A program made the translations under genes and the position numbers. From Opisthorchis felineus (Eukaryota > Platyhelminthes > Trematoda > Opisthorchiida > Opisthorchiidae), in the NCBI GenBank assembly GCA_004794785.1, contig SJOL01006426.1, positions 62,001-126,000 on the forward strand: DNA of 64,000 nt, in the 5' to 3' direction. This document shows, one piece after another, positions 24,763 to 36,990 of this stretch. Within the stretch, counting starts at the first letter, position 1. Each line of letters starts with the position of its first letter. The notes under the pieces were generated by a model. That model searched no databases, had not been told where the DNA came from, and saw nothing but the letters and a program-made list of their open reading frames with translations.

Positions 24763-27700
24763 GCACGGGTGTGAAAAATGATGCCGTGTACAGTTACGAA
24801 ACAAATTATATCTAGATCATTCGATGATAGACCACAACTGTACGATGTTTTTCGAGCCTGAGTTTGGCCTTTGTTCATCAGTATCTCAATATCGATCAGC
24901 TTGTACCTTCATTGAAAGACGTTACATATGCGCAGCGCTGTGAATGACCGTTAGCAGGGGAGCAAATGAGAAAAAGATGAAACTGTCAGTTATAATAGTC
25001 CTGTTACTTCCGTCACAGAAAACCCAAAAAGTAGCAGGAGCGTCCCAAGCCTTTTATAGTAGGGGAAATGAGAAAACTAGCATGCAATTCACCATGCACA
25101 GTCAACAGCAGTAGTTTTTTAGCAGTCCTTCTGCCGTCATTAAGTCTTTTGCAGATGTCTTCATTGCCTACTTTAACTAGACCATTATCTACGCATCCAG
25201 TAGGGTTTGCCTAATCGCAGCTTGCGAAAAGTGTGGTGGTTTTGGCCAGATAACCAAATGGGTCTCAGGCCAGCTTGACACACAAGCAGGTTGCGCTGCA
25301 ACTGTGATGAGATATTCATTCGACTATTGTCTCAACACTACCTTATATATCAAGCGAGCAAAGTATTTACCATACACATGGCCATATGAGCTCCAAATGG
25401 GTTGAGACCGGAAGTGGAAGGTTGGTGAGTTTTACGTTGTCCTCCATGCCACTTATGGCTTCATTTCGTGGACCACGTCTCTGCGGCTTTACGTAGTTCG
25501 TTCACGTAACGCCCCGTCATATTCCGATTCACGACTGTCTAGCGGAAAATCCTTTTGTATACTAACAGTTGGGAGCTGACCCAGTGACTGACATTGCAAA
25601 GTAAAATGAACGTCTGCGTTAGATTATTTTTCTCGGATAAAAACCACGGTGCCTTGGCAACAGAACAGCAATAACTGACAGACACATTGATAAAAAAACA
25701 GTCGTGAGCCGATTTTTATCATATCTTTGTGAACCCAACTTTAAACTAGAGCTGTAATACCTAGAGAGTGTATCCTCATCCAGGCATCGCTTGGTGCTGT
25801 ATCAAACTTCTAAATCTATTTAATTTTCTCATGTAGCTGCAGGACAATCTTGGACAAGAAAGTCATGTGGAGTGATCAGAAGTTTATTTGAATTCGCCAG
25901 ACTTATCATTCTCTTGTGCCCTCAGCAACGAAGTGGATGAATGACGTGAACACACTGACTTTTCAGAACAGCTCTATGCTAAACATACTCCGAAACACAT
26001 TTCCTTCCATGTACGAATTTTTACCTACAGCCTACAGCCTCGGGAGGTTAAGGCAATCTGGTCAGCATGCCCTGAAAATCTGTGTTGCCTGTCTGATACA
26101 AAATTATGATGCCGGGTAATTTGGGATCAATACTGCACTCCGCATGGTTGCTGAAACTGATCCTGTGAACTGTGCGTCGTTTGACTCAGAGATACGTTAA
26201 AAAACAAGAAAAGCCCAGAATACATATGTACCATTTGACGGTTATACAGTGTTAGTGCTCTAGTTGTAACGAAGTTAACTTAATTATCTGGTGACAAGCA
26301 CTAACAAAGTATATGTATTTTAAGGATGATGATTAAAATAGTTAGGTGTACCTAGATAAAATAAATACAGTGCGAAAAGTGGCATAAGTCAAATGGTGAC
26401 TTATCGTCTGAGGACGACTGGTAAGAGTTCCTGAGTGAAGGTCCGGATGCGGGACGTGCTTTCTCTGCAGTATAGCTGCTACACGTGTTCGCTAATTGTC
26501 CATGGACTTGCACAGTTTGGTTGGCTTACTGCCCTGTGCGCGGGCGCAGGCGTGTGTTTTGGGCCAAGTTGCATGCCTATTTATTGTGTGCAATGTGAAG
26601 AGAGGGGTCTTCATTCGTGTTTGACAGTTGCACAAACTTGAAAACAGCTTGACCTGATGTGGGTGACGGTCGTAAGCCTGGCAGGTGATGCAGGTGGTAG
26701 CTGCGTTAAAAACGCGTTAAAAATGGATAGTAAATTGTTCTGTACATGTTTTCGGTCAAGGTTGCAAGCGGGACAGGATTTTGTCACGTAATTTGGGTGT
26801 TTGTGACGCGTGATCTAGTGAGCGTGGATGTACTAGACAAATTAATTGAAGTTGGTTGGAGGAACAAGGGAATGACCGCTGCAACGGAGCTGTCAGAAGA
26901 TAGCTTCGATAATCAAATGAATGAACTTCGTATGAACTTCGTATGGACTTCTGTTTTAACGACAGCTGCTGGAAATAACCCACGAATATCGAAGTCCAAC
27001 CACCCAAACATTCCCTCATGTCAAACTTGCGTGCAATGGTGCCCACAGAGTAGTCTCGATGTTTACCTTAAAATTTCATCGCACAATTAAGGTCGTCTGC
27101 ATCCAAACCTTTCCATAGGTGTGGGTTCTCGATGGACTTTTGTTGCGCTTCAGAATCTCAGTGGAGGTTGAAAATTATGCCCAATATCCCTGATCCTATT
27201 CATCTTTGCCGTGAGTGATTTTCTGACGGTTATTACAAATACTGTAGTGGACAACGAGATATGTTTTTCTGCAAAAATTGCGAATTCGGGTTTTGAACGA
27301 TGGTCTGTGTTTGAATGTAGCCACATTTTGAAGTGCTCTCAACAGAAGCATTCATTCATACCAGCAAAGTATCAGCTTACTCGCGAGATATTACTCACAA
27401 CTGCGCCGTCCGAATCGTTCCAATTTATGTTAACAAAGCAATAGGAACGTGAAGTTTACAAGTAAGGAGCACATTGAGTGCGGTTCCAAGGCGAACATAT
27501 TCCGGATTGAAAATAAGGCAACAGTGAAAACCCCTATTTTGAAAGCCAAGTTCCACCTTGGATTAAGCTTTATTTCCGTCTTTGTGTGTATTGTGTATTC
27601 GAGTGCTTAGTGGCGGGCTTGGTGCGGAGGGGCAGGTACAGTTTCACCATACGATAAAAATTTAAACTATTCCAATTCATATTTTAATAAAATATTGTAA

Positions 27701-29100
27701 AATCTGCTGGTTTTATGGAACTGACTAGATATATTCGACCAGGCAGTCGGGCTTCCTTCAATTGACTTCAAAAGCTGAAGCTTTTGGAAGCTTCCGCGTA
27801 GTGGAAGTGTACCTCCTATAGTTTCGGTAAGTTAAAAACTAGATTTTGTCTACAATGAGGTGAGCATTGTATGCTTTTATTCTTTTCGTGCGGTGGAAAG
27901 CTGAAGTCGACAGTCATCTAGACCAAATGCAGTGTGTAGAATACAGTGTAGCTAGCAAGTCGCATTTCAAGCTAATAATATTCTAGCACCGAATGCAAGG
28001 CGCGTTTTATTTTGCACAGAAGAGACGTCTATTGTCGTGGTTACTTCACACCACCGTCAAACGTTCGAAAAATGCAACTTTCGTTTTAGGCCATGGGAGA
28101 GCCCGGCATTCAACAGAGCGGCCTGAGGAACAGTTATCCAAAGAAGCATTGGAAGCGTGTTGTAGTGCGGGGAGTGCGAGGAGTGTGACATCACACTGAG
28201 ACTTAAAGAGATTAAAGAAAGGTTATATCAATTTGATTATATGTGTGTAACTGGCACCGTTGCAAACTGTTATGCCAACGTGTGTAGGCTGGCTGCTAGG
28301 TTGAAGCAAGCCTTTGCACGTTTGCCCGCCAGTCTTATTTTCTCAGTCTTACATTGGTTTAAGATCCCACACACAGCGCCACACTTGGCTGCGCTCAGAC
28401 CGTCTGTGGTTTTCTACTGTGTGTGAGGATCCAGTGATTTGACCGCCATTGAACGGAAATCCCTATTAAACAAACGGACCAGGAGGATACGTAAAACTAA
28501 CAGTGGACGCATATAGCATTGGTCATCAGTCGCACGTTTTGATTATACACCTGGCTGTGTGCAGCAAACGAAGCGAATCGTCCACGCAAAGACCGATGTG
28601 GGCCAATCCTTAGACTAATACCGCAAATTCCTCTGAAACCGTAGTTTGCCCGAAGGAAACTTTAGCATAACGTTTTAGCATTTGATTGTATTTATTCGAA
28701 ACCCCAAAGTCTCCTCAGATAGTCGCTTTTCCCAGAATTTGTTTGAGCGTACTCAAGGTCTACTTTGAGCGCGGAATTCACATTTTTAATGGCTTCCGGT
28801 GACCTAGCATGATGCCTTCGTGAAGACGGTGGAAAACTTCCTGGTGAAGTTCCTTTCTTCACGTGTTTTCTTCTGTATTGGATTTGGAAATATTTTCACG
28901 ACTACATGAACAATAATTACTTCCTATTTTTCCGCGCAAACAGCCATTCGCGACCTGTATAGGAAGACTTTTTCTACCGTTGCATCAGGCGTCCCGCCAG
29001 AAAAAGCCAAGGAATTCACCACACTTAGAAAGTTTTTGGCCTTTTAAAGATGGTCAGCGCACGCTGTATCGGGTGCACGGCAAAGTTTACTTTTCGCCCC
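24763..29100. other. No supported gene over about 4.3 kb
   Basis: Short open frames at 25916-26119, 26746-27090 and 27993-28199 have no recognisable domain and no convincing paired splice sites. Text at 28430-28560 (GGAGGATACGTAAAACTAAC) is loosely like the foldback family. Confidence 0.35.
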
Positions 29101-30830
29101 TATACTGACTCCTTGGTAGTGCCATAGAAGAACTTGGTGGGCTTATGGGCAGAAGGAGCATACAGGACAATAGGTTAGCCAGTGCTTTGAAGTTCTATCA
29201 CAAACTCAGCGGATTGGGACGGTCTTGTGGACGCATGTAGCACTCGGTCGGGAAATAGTGGGGACACGGTTAACTACGGGCAAGCCACCAGACTGGGTAT
29301 GGCAGTCGCGGTACCCTCATCGCGACGTCCTACCTTGGTTGGCGGACAGCTCCGTACGTGCACATCTTGGGTGAGCTAATTGAAGTTGCCATGGTAGTTA
29401 GGATTGGTGACAAATGAAGACCAGCATGGATCAAGGATATTCTTTGGTCTATCAAGGGCTCGGCATGGTTCATTGCTGCCATTCAAACGAGGCAACAATA
29501 CAGCCACCTTGGGGAATCAAAATAGGAAAAAGTGTCAAAAAGGTCTGCTAGACGGCATTATGGTGTGAAATAGCAGGTAGCCAGGAGTGCTCACAATTTA
29601 TAACTACTGCGGTGAGGCAACACTGTCTGATTTCAAAAACGGTATTCAGGTGGAGTCAGTAGATGTGCGATCTATGCGAACGGGTGTGGGCATATGTGGA
29701 TATGAGGGACGTGCATTACCTAAATTGTGCGCAAGCAACGCAGTTCGGAGTATTCAGGAAAAAGTAACTGGAGAGAAACGTCAGGTGTCTGGTGGAGTTG
29801 CTTGTTTGGACGATGAGGTGACCTCAGTTACAGCCTAAAGAAAAGCATGGAGGCTTTGCAAAACGAGTTGCGTCGGGGGCTTCATACCGTGTGTAGTTAG
29901 TGAGTCTATGTTAGAAAATTTCACTCTACTATATATTATGCTTTTGATTCATAGGAGGATTGTTAAAACCAGGGCACGCTTAAACCAGCGACACGAGCGT
30001 TCGTCAAAAGTTGCTTCCAACTTAGGTTGCTCTTTCCTCCATTGCAGAATGCAGAGTATTAGGCTCAGTATAGCGTATAGAATGTCTTTCGTTTTCTTTG
30101 TCGACGAGGTGGTTGTCAACCGTGTTATCTTTTTCTCATAGTCGGGGAGGGAAGGCCCGGAATGGGCGGACATGATACGGAGAGAGTTGCTGGATGTTTA
30201 GGGCTGGGTATTGCCCGTAAAGATCGATTAGATAGGACAAATGTAGATGGGTAGGCAAGGCGCATTATTGGTATGGGTTATAAGGAGTCAGAGTCTATCG
30301 AACAGTTCGAGGACGAAGGCGGGAGTAGTGACATTGTGGAGATGTGTGTTACTTGGATATATGTTGAAGGATATTTGTTTCTGGGCAGTTGGATATGGTA
30401 AACCTTGCCGTCCCCAGCTGTATCATTATCATTATCAGAGACACTTTGATCGTATCATAAGTGGCTGTCTTGGCAGCCCGTCTATTCGGATATTGTAGAC
30501 ATGATTGTGGGAGCGGCGGGTGACAATTATTCGGCATGAACGATGAATTGGATGAGGCCAAAACCTATATGACAGACATGGAAACGAGTCGCAGAGTAGC
30601 CTGAACTAGCGAGCGGCTTTCAAAGTGTTGTGTGCGTCTAAGATATAGAAGCATTTCTTACATCTATTCGGATGATGAAGATCACCAAGGATTTGGCTTA
30701 CAAATGGAAGCACGGGAACTGATAATCAGTTTTTCAGAAAAAGCCTCTAGTTGCTGACACTACTGCTGCGGTTGAAGGTGGGATGGTTACAGGTTATGAT
30801 GGGGACGACTGATTTGTTTACACCCCTCTT
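29100..30830 (+). other. Coding-like degenerate stretch, unassigned
   Basis: The plus strand is visibly G-rich here. Protein-like text moves between frames, for example VHILGELIEVAMVVRIGD near 29370, ALPKLCASNAVRSIQEK near 29720 and QFEDEGGSSDIVEM near 30305. Stops separate the pieces. It may be a decayed gene or mobile element. No motif identifies it. Confidence 0.2.
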
Positions 30831-31355
30831 TAGATTTGACTGCTCTGCCTTCAATAATGCACGTGCAGAATGAATCTCGCTATCGCATAGGCAACGGTTA
30901 ATCCTGTTTTCCGGCAATGTCGTTGCGTTTTATGACGTAATTCAGCGAATATGACTATTACCACAACTTTTCGATTTTTCATTTTTGTGACCTATGAGAG
31001 GTTCATGAAAGGCTCCGTACGATTTTAATAACAAATGCAACTTTACTTTGGTTTATGTACACTGAAACAGTGTTTTATGTGTTCGTTCCAGTTGCACTCG
31101 GTCCTTGCCTGAGGCATCACGTTTATCCAATGTAATCTACGGTGACTTACACGGTTTCTACATGCACGTTATGTGAGTATTGTCGCCACAAATCAGTGAC
31201 ACCAAAGGCACCGCACAGCGTCGACGTATAACTGTGCATTCTAAAATGAGGAAGTTATTGCACGGGTGCAGTTTGTATGAGAGGAAACAACGAGAAATTC
31301 TCCGTGGGGTTGTGGTAATAGTGACGTCATGGTTTCCAGTGGGAAAATCCCCCTC

Positions 31356-31377
31356 ACCGGGATGTTAGCATCCCGGT
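31356..31377. repeat. Short perfect hairpin (9-bp arms, 4-nt loop)
   Basis: ACCGGGATG and CATCCCGGT flank TTAG. No gene context suggests a terminator role in this eukaryotic DNA. Confidence 0.8.
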
Positions 31378-31839
31378 TAATTCACATGCAGTTATCTGAA
31401 AACGCTGCATTATCTCCTGACTCATCGCACATATCGGAGAATGGGAATCATTCAGAAAGATGCATACTCTCATCGACACTGCACGATGCATCGAGTTATC
31501 TTCTGTTATCACGTGAGCGCGAGGCGAGCTTCCCAAAAAAACTGTTGTCCTGAATTTCGGTGAACCAACTCAGCTAATTTGGTACGACTGACGAGTATGG
31601 CGCATACACACCTTATTCGGCTACCCACCTTGGTGGAATTTACACTGTGTACGTTACGTCCCATTTGAAGAACACCACGGAACCGCAAATTGGCTACGGC
31701 GCTTTCTCGGCAGTGGATTAATGCACAAGCCAAACTCAAGCAAATGATTGGCTGGTCCTAGTCACTTGATCCACAACGAAAAATACGACTAATCCATACA
31801 AGGCCCAGTTGCTTAGCCGAAGTTTGCACAAATCCCCGC

Positions 31840-31915
31840 TGGTGGCTCTATGGCCAAGTGGGATAAGCTTGGGTGCAGGTACCTGATGGTTCGCAGTTTA
31901 AACCCGGGCGACGTC
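31840..31915 (+). repeat. tRNA-like SINE fragment
   Basis: Box A TGGCCAAGTGG (31851-31861) and a degenerate B box AGTTTAAACCC (31895-31905) are spaced as in a tRNA. The B box departs from GGTTCAAnCC, so a working tRNA gene is unlikely. Confidence 0.5.
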
Positions 31916-32046
31916 GTCCGACTTCTTTTCAACATTCCCCGTTGGCACACTTCTTCATAGTGCATTAATGCTTTTGCTGACAGTCATATACGGCATGAAA
32001 ATATGATCAACTAAGATAAAAGCAACTTAAAGTTCCGAGTGCGAAA

Positions 32047-32076
32047 AGTCTTGGATATGTATACATATCCAAGACT
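32047..32076. repeat. Perfect 30-bp palindrome
   Basis: The half-site AGTCTTGGATATGTA is followed directly by its reverse complement with no loop. The flanking bases do not extend the symmetry. Confidence 0.98.
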
Positions 32077-32534
32077 ATAGTTAATTTTGGATCGAGATTT
32101 CCGAAAACACAAATGTCGAATTCCTGTCAAACCTATATTGGAAGAAGTGATGTGGGTAGTCAGAAACAGGTTGTGTGAAGAAAGGCAGGTCGGTGGAGGG
32201 CATTTTAAGGCACTTGGATACGTTTTGTGATGTTAAGTTTACTCATTCATTTTATAAACGTCAAATTGTACATAGTTCACGCGGAGTAACGGAGAGCTCC
32301 TGGAATAAATTCTCTAAGTTGTTGCATGCTATTTGCGTGCCTGTGTTGACAGTCCATCTTCCCTTAGTTTATGCGCTTTAACCATTTAACTCGTTTTTTG
32401 GCTTGTGCTGATATGCAGTTTGAACGCGCGCGCTTCCTGACTGGTGCACAACTAACCAATCAGAATGCTGGCTTGTGCATGAATCGCATGCCCGCGTTCG
32501 CTTGTAAACTGGTGATCATTTGCGAATCAGCGGC

Positions 32535-32700
32535 AGCTAGTGACCTTTAAAGTTCGCTCACCTAAACAAAAAGCTATGAGCAACCGGATGAGATTAACCC
32601 TCCGTCAAATCCGCAACCTCGAAAACCCCATAGTCTCGGCTTAATCAGTTTCAGTTTACTTCTAGTGAGCGACCCGATGTGGCATGATGGCATGTTTGAT
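32535..32700 (+). repeat. Diverged repeat, left copy flanking the MULE remnant
   Basis: Shares with 34505-34680, in the same orientation, the blocks TTCGCTCACCTAAACAAA (TTCGCTCGCTTAAACAAA there) and AACCTCGAAAACCCCATAG (AACCTTGAAAACCCCGTAG there). Spacing differs. The direct orientation does not fit MULE terminal inverted repeats. Confidence 0.5.
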
Positions 32701-33099
32701 TTTGGATTTCGCGGTCGTATGCGGACGGTGATCCTTGGCCGCAAAACGCTCTTTTCTTCAAAACTCCTGCGGTTGAAAGAGGAAGTGATGCATTTGGATG
32801 TATGTATGCCTAGACCAAAAATTACCCTAATCTAGCTTCTTTTTATCGCTCTTTGATTTAATTAACTTCTCTTCTTAATTATTGGCTCGCATTGGATTTT
32901 GAACTTGCTGCGCTCTGGCTTCAGAAGTGGTTTCAGACATTTTAGCTGCGAAACTAGGGTCTGTCCATTTTTCATCCTTCGGGGCACTTGAGAAGGCGTT
33001 AAAGGAAAATATGACGGATAACTATGTGGTATATGTGCTTGTAGCCAGTAATCAAAACACCAACGGCGTTTTGCGTTACTAATGAGTGCAATACAAATG

Positions 33100-34080
33100 C
33101 TGCAGTGGCCAGCAAGACAAACGGAAAGTTGAGGAATCCGAAGAAGCTAGTAAGCTGAGCGTATTTGCTGTTAACAAACAGTACGCGAAGCACCGGCTGT
33201 CCAGTACGTTTTTGTCTAAGGAGGCAGGGGAACAATCTCTCGGGCACCTCTTATAATCTTGGGCAAACTCATGAGGTTTCTAAGTCTCTGTACGACCGAC
33301 GTCCGGCAAGTCGATGGCTAGCCGAAGAGGAGTTGGGCACCTGCAAGGCCATGCTGAAGTATGGAACGCCGTCATGTGAAGTGCGGCAGTTTTTGGTCGA
33401 TGAATTCGGCAAGGCCCATACCACTCAGGGCATTTTCAACTACCGCCGAAAGTGTCGGCCATCTTCGTTGAGTAAGTTACGTATTGTTGGGTTTTACTGT
33501 GGCGGATGATACTCCCTCGGTCTTGACAAAACTTCGAGAGACCGGACGCGTGCTTACGCTGCAGTCGGGGGAGGTTACTGCGGCCACATATGCTTTGCCA
33601 GATGGCTGAGGATAGCGCTGTTTCGGCGCTTCCCGGATGTAGTAAATTTCAGTGGAACCACGCAACAATCCGATTTTTAAAGCAACTAACATCTGGCCTG
33701 TAGATACAAACCTGTAGATACCTTCCTGATCACGGATGGCATGTGTACCGGACGTCCAGTTATGTGTGCCTTTGTGGAAAGCACACAGTTTCTCCCATGT
33801 ATAAACTGCTCGGCTTGTTCAGGGAAATTATGGGCGGATGGTATCCCTTGAGGACTTTTGTAATGGACAAATTGGGGTCACAAATGCGGGTAGCGTGGTG
33901 TTCGGTTGCGTTGTCATGTTGTGCTACTTCCATATTAGAAACGCTACCAGGAAGCACGGTTTGTTGAGCAGTCTGCGGTGATTGACGTAGGTTGCATGTG
34001 GCTAGTTGACTTAACATCATGGATCCCTAACCGCATGTTAGTCATATGCGTCAGCTAGGTTTGTTAAGCTGTCAGCTATC
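33100..34080 (+). pseudogene. MULE-like transposase, degraded
   Basis: The frame from 33165 gives STGCPVRFCLRRQGNNL and QTHEVSKSLYD, like a FAR1-type DNA-binding domain. Then comes YGTPSCEVRQFLVDEFGKAH, the helical region before the catalytic core. After frameshifts and stops from about 33505, LITDGMCTGRPVMCAFVEST (near 33730) and PLRTFVMDKLGSQMR (near 33850) match the MULE DDE-type transposase core. The block GCVVMLCYFHIR follows in another frame. At least three frame changes and several stops make it inactive. No terminal inverted repeats were found. Confidence 0.72.
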
Positions 34081-34504
34081 ATCGACGACATGATCGTCCG
34101 CGCATGTTTTGCCAGTTACAATGGAGAACTCCTCTACAGTTTACTAACAAACTTGACCTATATGCATAGGTCATCAACATGTGCGAGCCGTGCGTACTTC
34201 TAAACTCACATAAATTATCCGAAAATAGTGAATGTGCGTACCGCGATGAGAACTCGGAATAGCAGTTGTCGAGATCCCAGAACACATAATTCGGTATTCG
34301 TATAGTCAAGCAGAGATAAACAACAAGATTATTTACAGGAGTGGCACTTCCGCACAATTTGCATCCACAAGCACAAAGCATATTCTACAAAGCTCAAGGA
34401 TTTTTTTCAGCGGCAGAACTACCTGAAACCCTCGCCCACTGTAAGCAAATCACATTTTACCGCAATTCGCGATATCTTACTACGTTAGGCACCGTTTTCA
34501 CAGT

Positions 34505-34680
34505 CGGTGGTGATTGATAACCTCGAAGATTCGCTCGCTTAAACAAATCACCCATGCAGGTGAATTGCGGAAAAATTCATTGGGCATATACGTCCTTTAA
34601 TATGAAATGGTAACCTTGAAAACCCCGTAGTTCCCGAGAATTCAGCTTCATTGTGCGAATACTGAGCGGCTATGCGGGCC
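34505..34680 (+). repeat. Diverged repeat, right copy flanking the MULE remnant
   Basis: Same-orientation partner of 32535-32700; see the shared blocks given there. Confidence 0.5.
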
Positions 34681-35599
34681 GGTGCACTGCTGGATGCTTA
34701 AACATAAACAGATTAACTACTATGTTTCCCAACCAACGTTTATTGCTCAGAAGTCTGACTGAAAGACGATGGTCAGTGTAGGGCTAGCAGAGAGGTCTTA
34801 CTTTTTTAAGAAGAATGTTCCATCCCGCAACTTTGACTGCATTTACTGCAGCTCTATTTGCTGACCCACTTTATCGGAGAAGCCCTGTAAGTCCCAAAAT
34901 GACACCTAATGTTGTGCTCAGGGACGCAAGCCGTCATATCAGAATAAAGTCCCGCCTTTCTGCGACAGACCACCTCATCGGATCGCTTTGTCAATGGAAG
35001 ATGCGTCCTGATAAATGGATTTTCATCAAAGTTCTGGTATATAATGTCGTTCATGGCACCATTTGAAGTTGGAATATGTTCGCCTGCCCAGCATTCGCAT
35101 ATTTGATTGGGTGCAACAGATCAACAGAGGATGAATAGCCATCGCATCATTATCTGCAGCGCGTAGTGTGCACCTGCTCATAGTAACGTCAGCTTGGTCG
35201 CCGTGACAGGTAGGATGCTTCGGACATCGGAAAACTTCAGCGCTTATGTCTGTGTCTTGATATATGAATGTTCCACGTCATGTTCTTGTATGGCATGATG
35301 TTCACAAAGGCCACCTGTAGGTAAACCGCTTTCGGCTGCCTAGCAAGTAACATGGAAGCAAGCCTCATGTTGCTGCTGAGTAAATCTGCTGCTGTTTGAT
35401 AAGTGATTATTTAAATATAGCGTTATAAATTTTCAGATAACTGAAACGATTTGTTTTTCAGCCAATAAATGTTCATCCTTTAGGGGACATTTGGTAATAA
35501 ATCTTCTCAATCATTACCACGATTTTTCAAGTAATTTGCTCACATTAAATTTCATTGCAGTCTATCGCGCGGGATGTCCCGTTACGTTAGCATGGTTCT

Positions 35600-36990
35600 T
35601 TGATTCTTGTGGTCTATCTCTGTCTTCTCATATACTACGAATACCTCCTGTCCATTTGGAAACTGGTTGCGCTCTGCATTTATGTAGAGAAAGCGGTAAT
35701 TTTTTTGACGAGGCCTTTCCAATGTACTGCTTAAACCGGAGTTGACCGAAGGCTCCTGGAGATCTGTAAGTCGTCGACGAATAATTTACACGGTAAGGAC
35801 AGTTTGGCAGGCGAATTATTTGTGGAGGCCACAAGAGATGGATGGCCCAGTGCTACGCCGTATTGAGGTTTCACATCACTTTTCCCACTCAAATCATGTT
35901 TGTTTCACAGCTCACACAAACTACTGGCGGTCGCAGCAGTGAACTCTCAGGTCCTCACTGGCGATCTGCTTTTCAAGGACTTCTTATTGTAACTTATCGA
36001 AAGCTTTGAGCAAGTCCTGGTAGATAAGGCTCGCGTCATTTCCGGCAAGCAGGTCTTTGGACGGCAGTCTGTCATAGACAGGAAGTTCATGAGACGTGAA
36101 TTATTTTGTCCTAACCCGTGTTGTCCCGGCGTTACTGTTCTATATCGTTCCGGCTGTTTTCGAAAACGATTCACCATGGTGGATTCCATCACTCTGGAGG
36201 GCATCGATGGGAGTGTGTCTGTTCGGAACACGGCTTGGCCGCAGTGGATACGCGCTGACAGTTTGGAGTGCTAACCCTTTGTTTCCACCATGTCGGGACC
36301 ATGGGTGTTAGAAGGAGGTTTCGGAGACGGTGATATACCGACATGACTATGTTTTGGCCAAGAAGTGGGAGGCCCTTGGGGCGTTCATTGTAAATACTGG
36401 CGGAAGCGTCCTCTCTGCGGGTTGCGAATGTCTTCCACTGCCATTGAAGTAAAAGCTGTGTGTGTTTTAAGTGAACAGTGCAGGGTAGTTGTGGTACACA
36501 AAGTTTTGTTGCTTCAGTAGGGAGTCCATCACCCCATTCAAAGTTTCCGTTAGACCATCTGTTGTGTGAAGCAGGGTCATATCCGATTATTCCCCATTAA
36601 CCGTTCGAAACATTCGCGCAGGGGCTTCAGGTATGTTGGGATCTCCTGAGTGAGCGTTCATAATGCACTCTTCTTACTTTCGTGGGTGAGTCTTAGTGAC
36701 TCTGTAGGACAGTGCGACCGCTCTAATTTGCTCTATTTGAGACCGTTGTATCGTCCCTAATGGTGATAACTTTCTACCATCCACTTGTGCTGCTGCGAGT
36801 GCCGATGCTGTATCAAATGGGGTCACAGCAGACTGTCGGTCAGAATTAATACACGGCGGGTTAATGTCACCAACTTCTGAACGAAGTCTCAGTGTTTGAC
36901 CCGTGCCAACCCTTGCAAAGTTGGAGAAATGATGCTGTTTATAGTGTGAAGGTTACTTTGGTGACATAGAAGAATCCGCGGACTACGTCA
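35600..36990 (-). pseudogene. CR1/RTE-type LINE reverse transcriptase remnant
   Basis: Reading down the minus strand, an open frame from about 36990 to 36680 includes RLRSEVGDINPPCINSDRQ, like the linker before RT in CR1-type LINEs. Near 36150 comes TPGQHGLGQNNSRLMNFLS, the RT block with Q-x-GF. After a frameshift, LIYQDLLKAFDKL gives the motif A aspartate region. Further on, VKPQYGVALGHPSL resembles PQGSVLGPLLF. At about 35775 KLFVDDLQISRSL carries the catalytic DD pair of motif C. Stops (for example after AFDKLQ) and frame changes show it is dead. The clade is uncertain. Confidence 0.6.

Noticed and set aside
31840..31915. Possible functional tRNA gene
   Set aside because: The B box is degenerate and the arms do not pair well.
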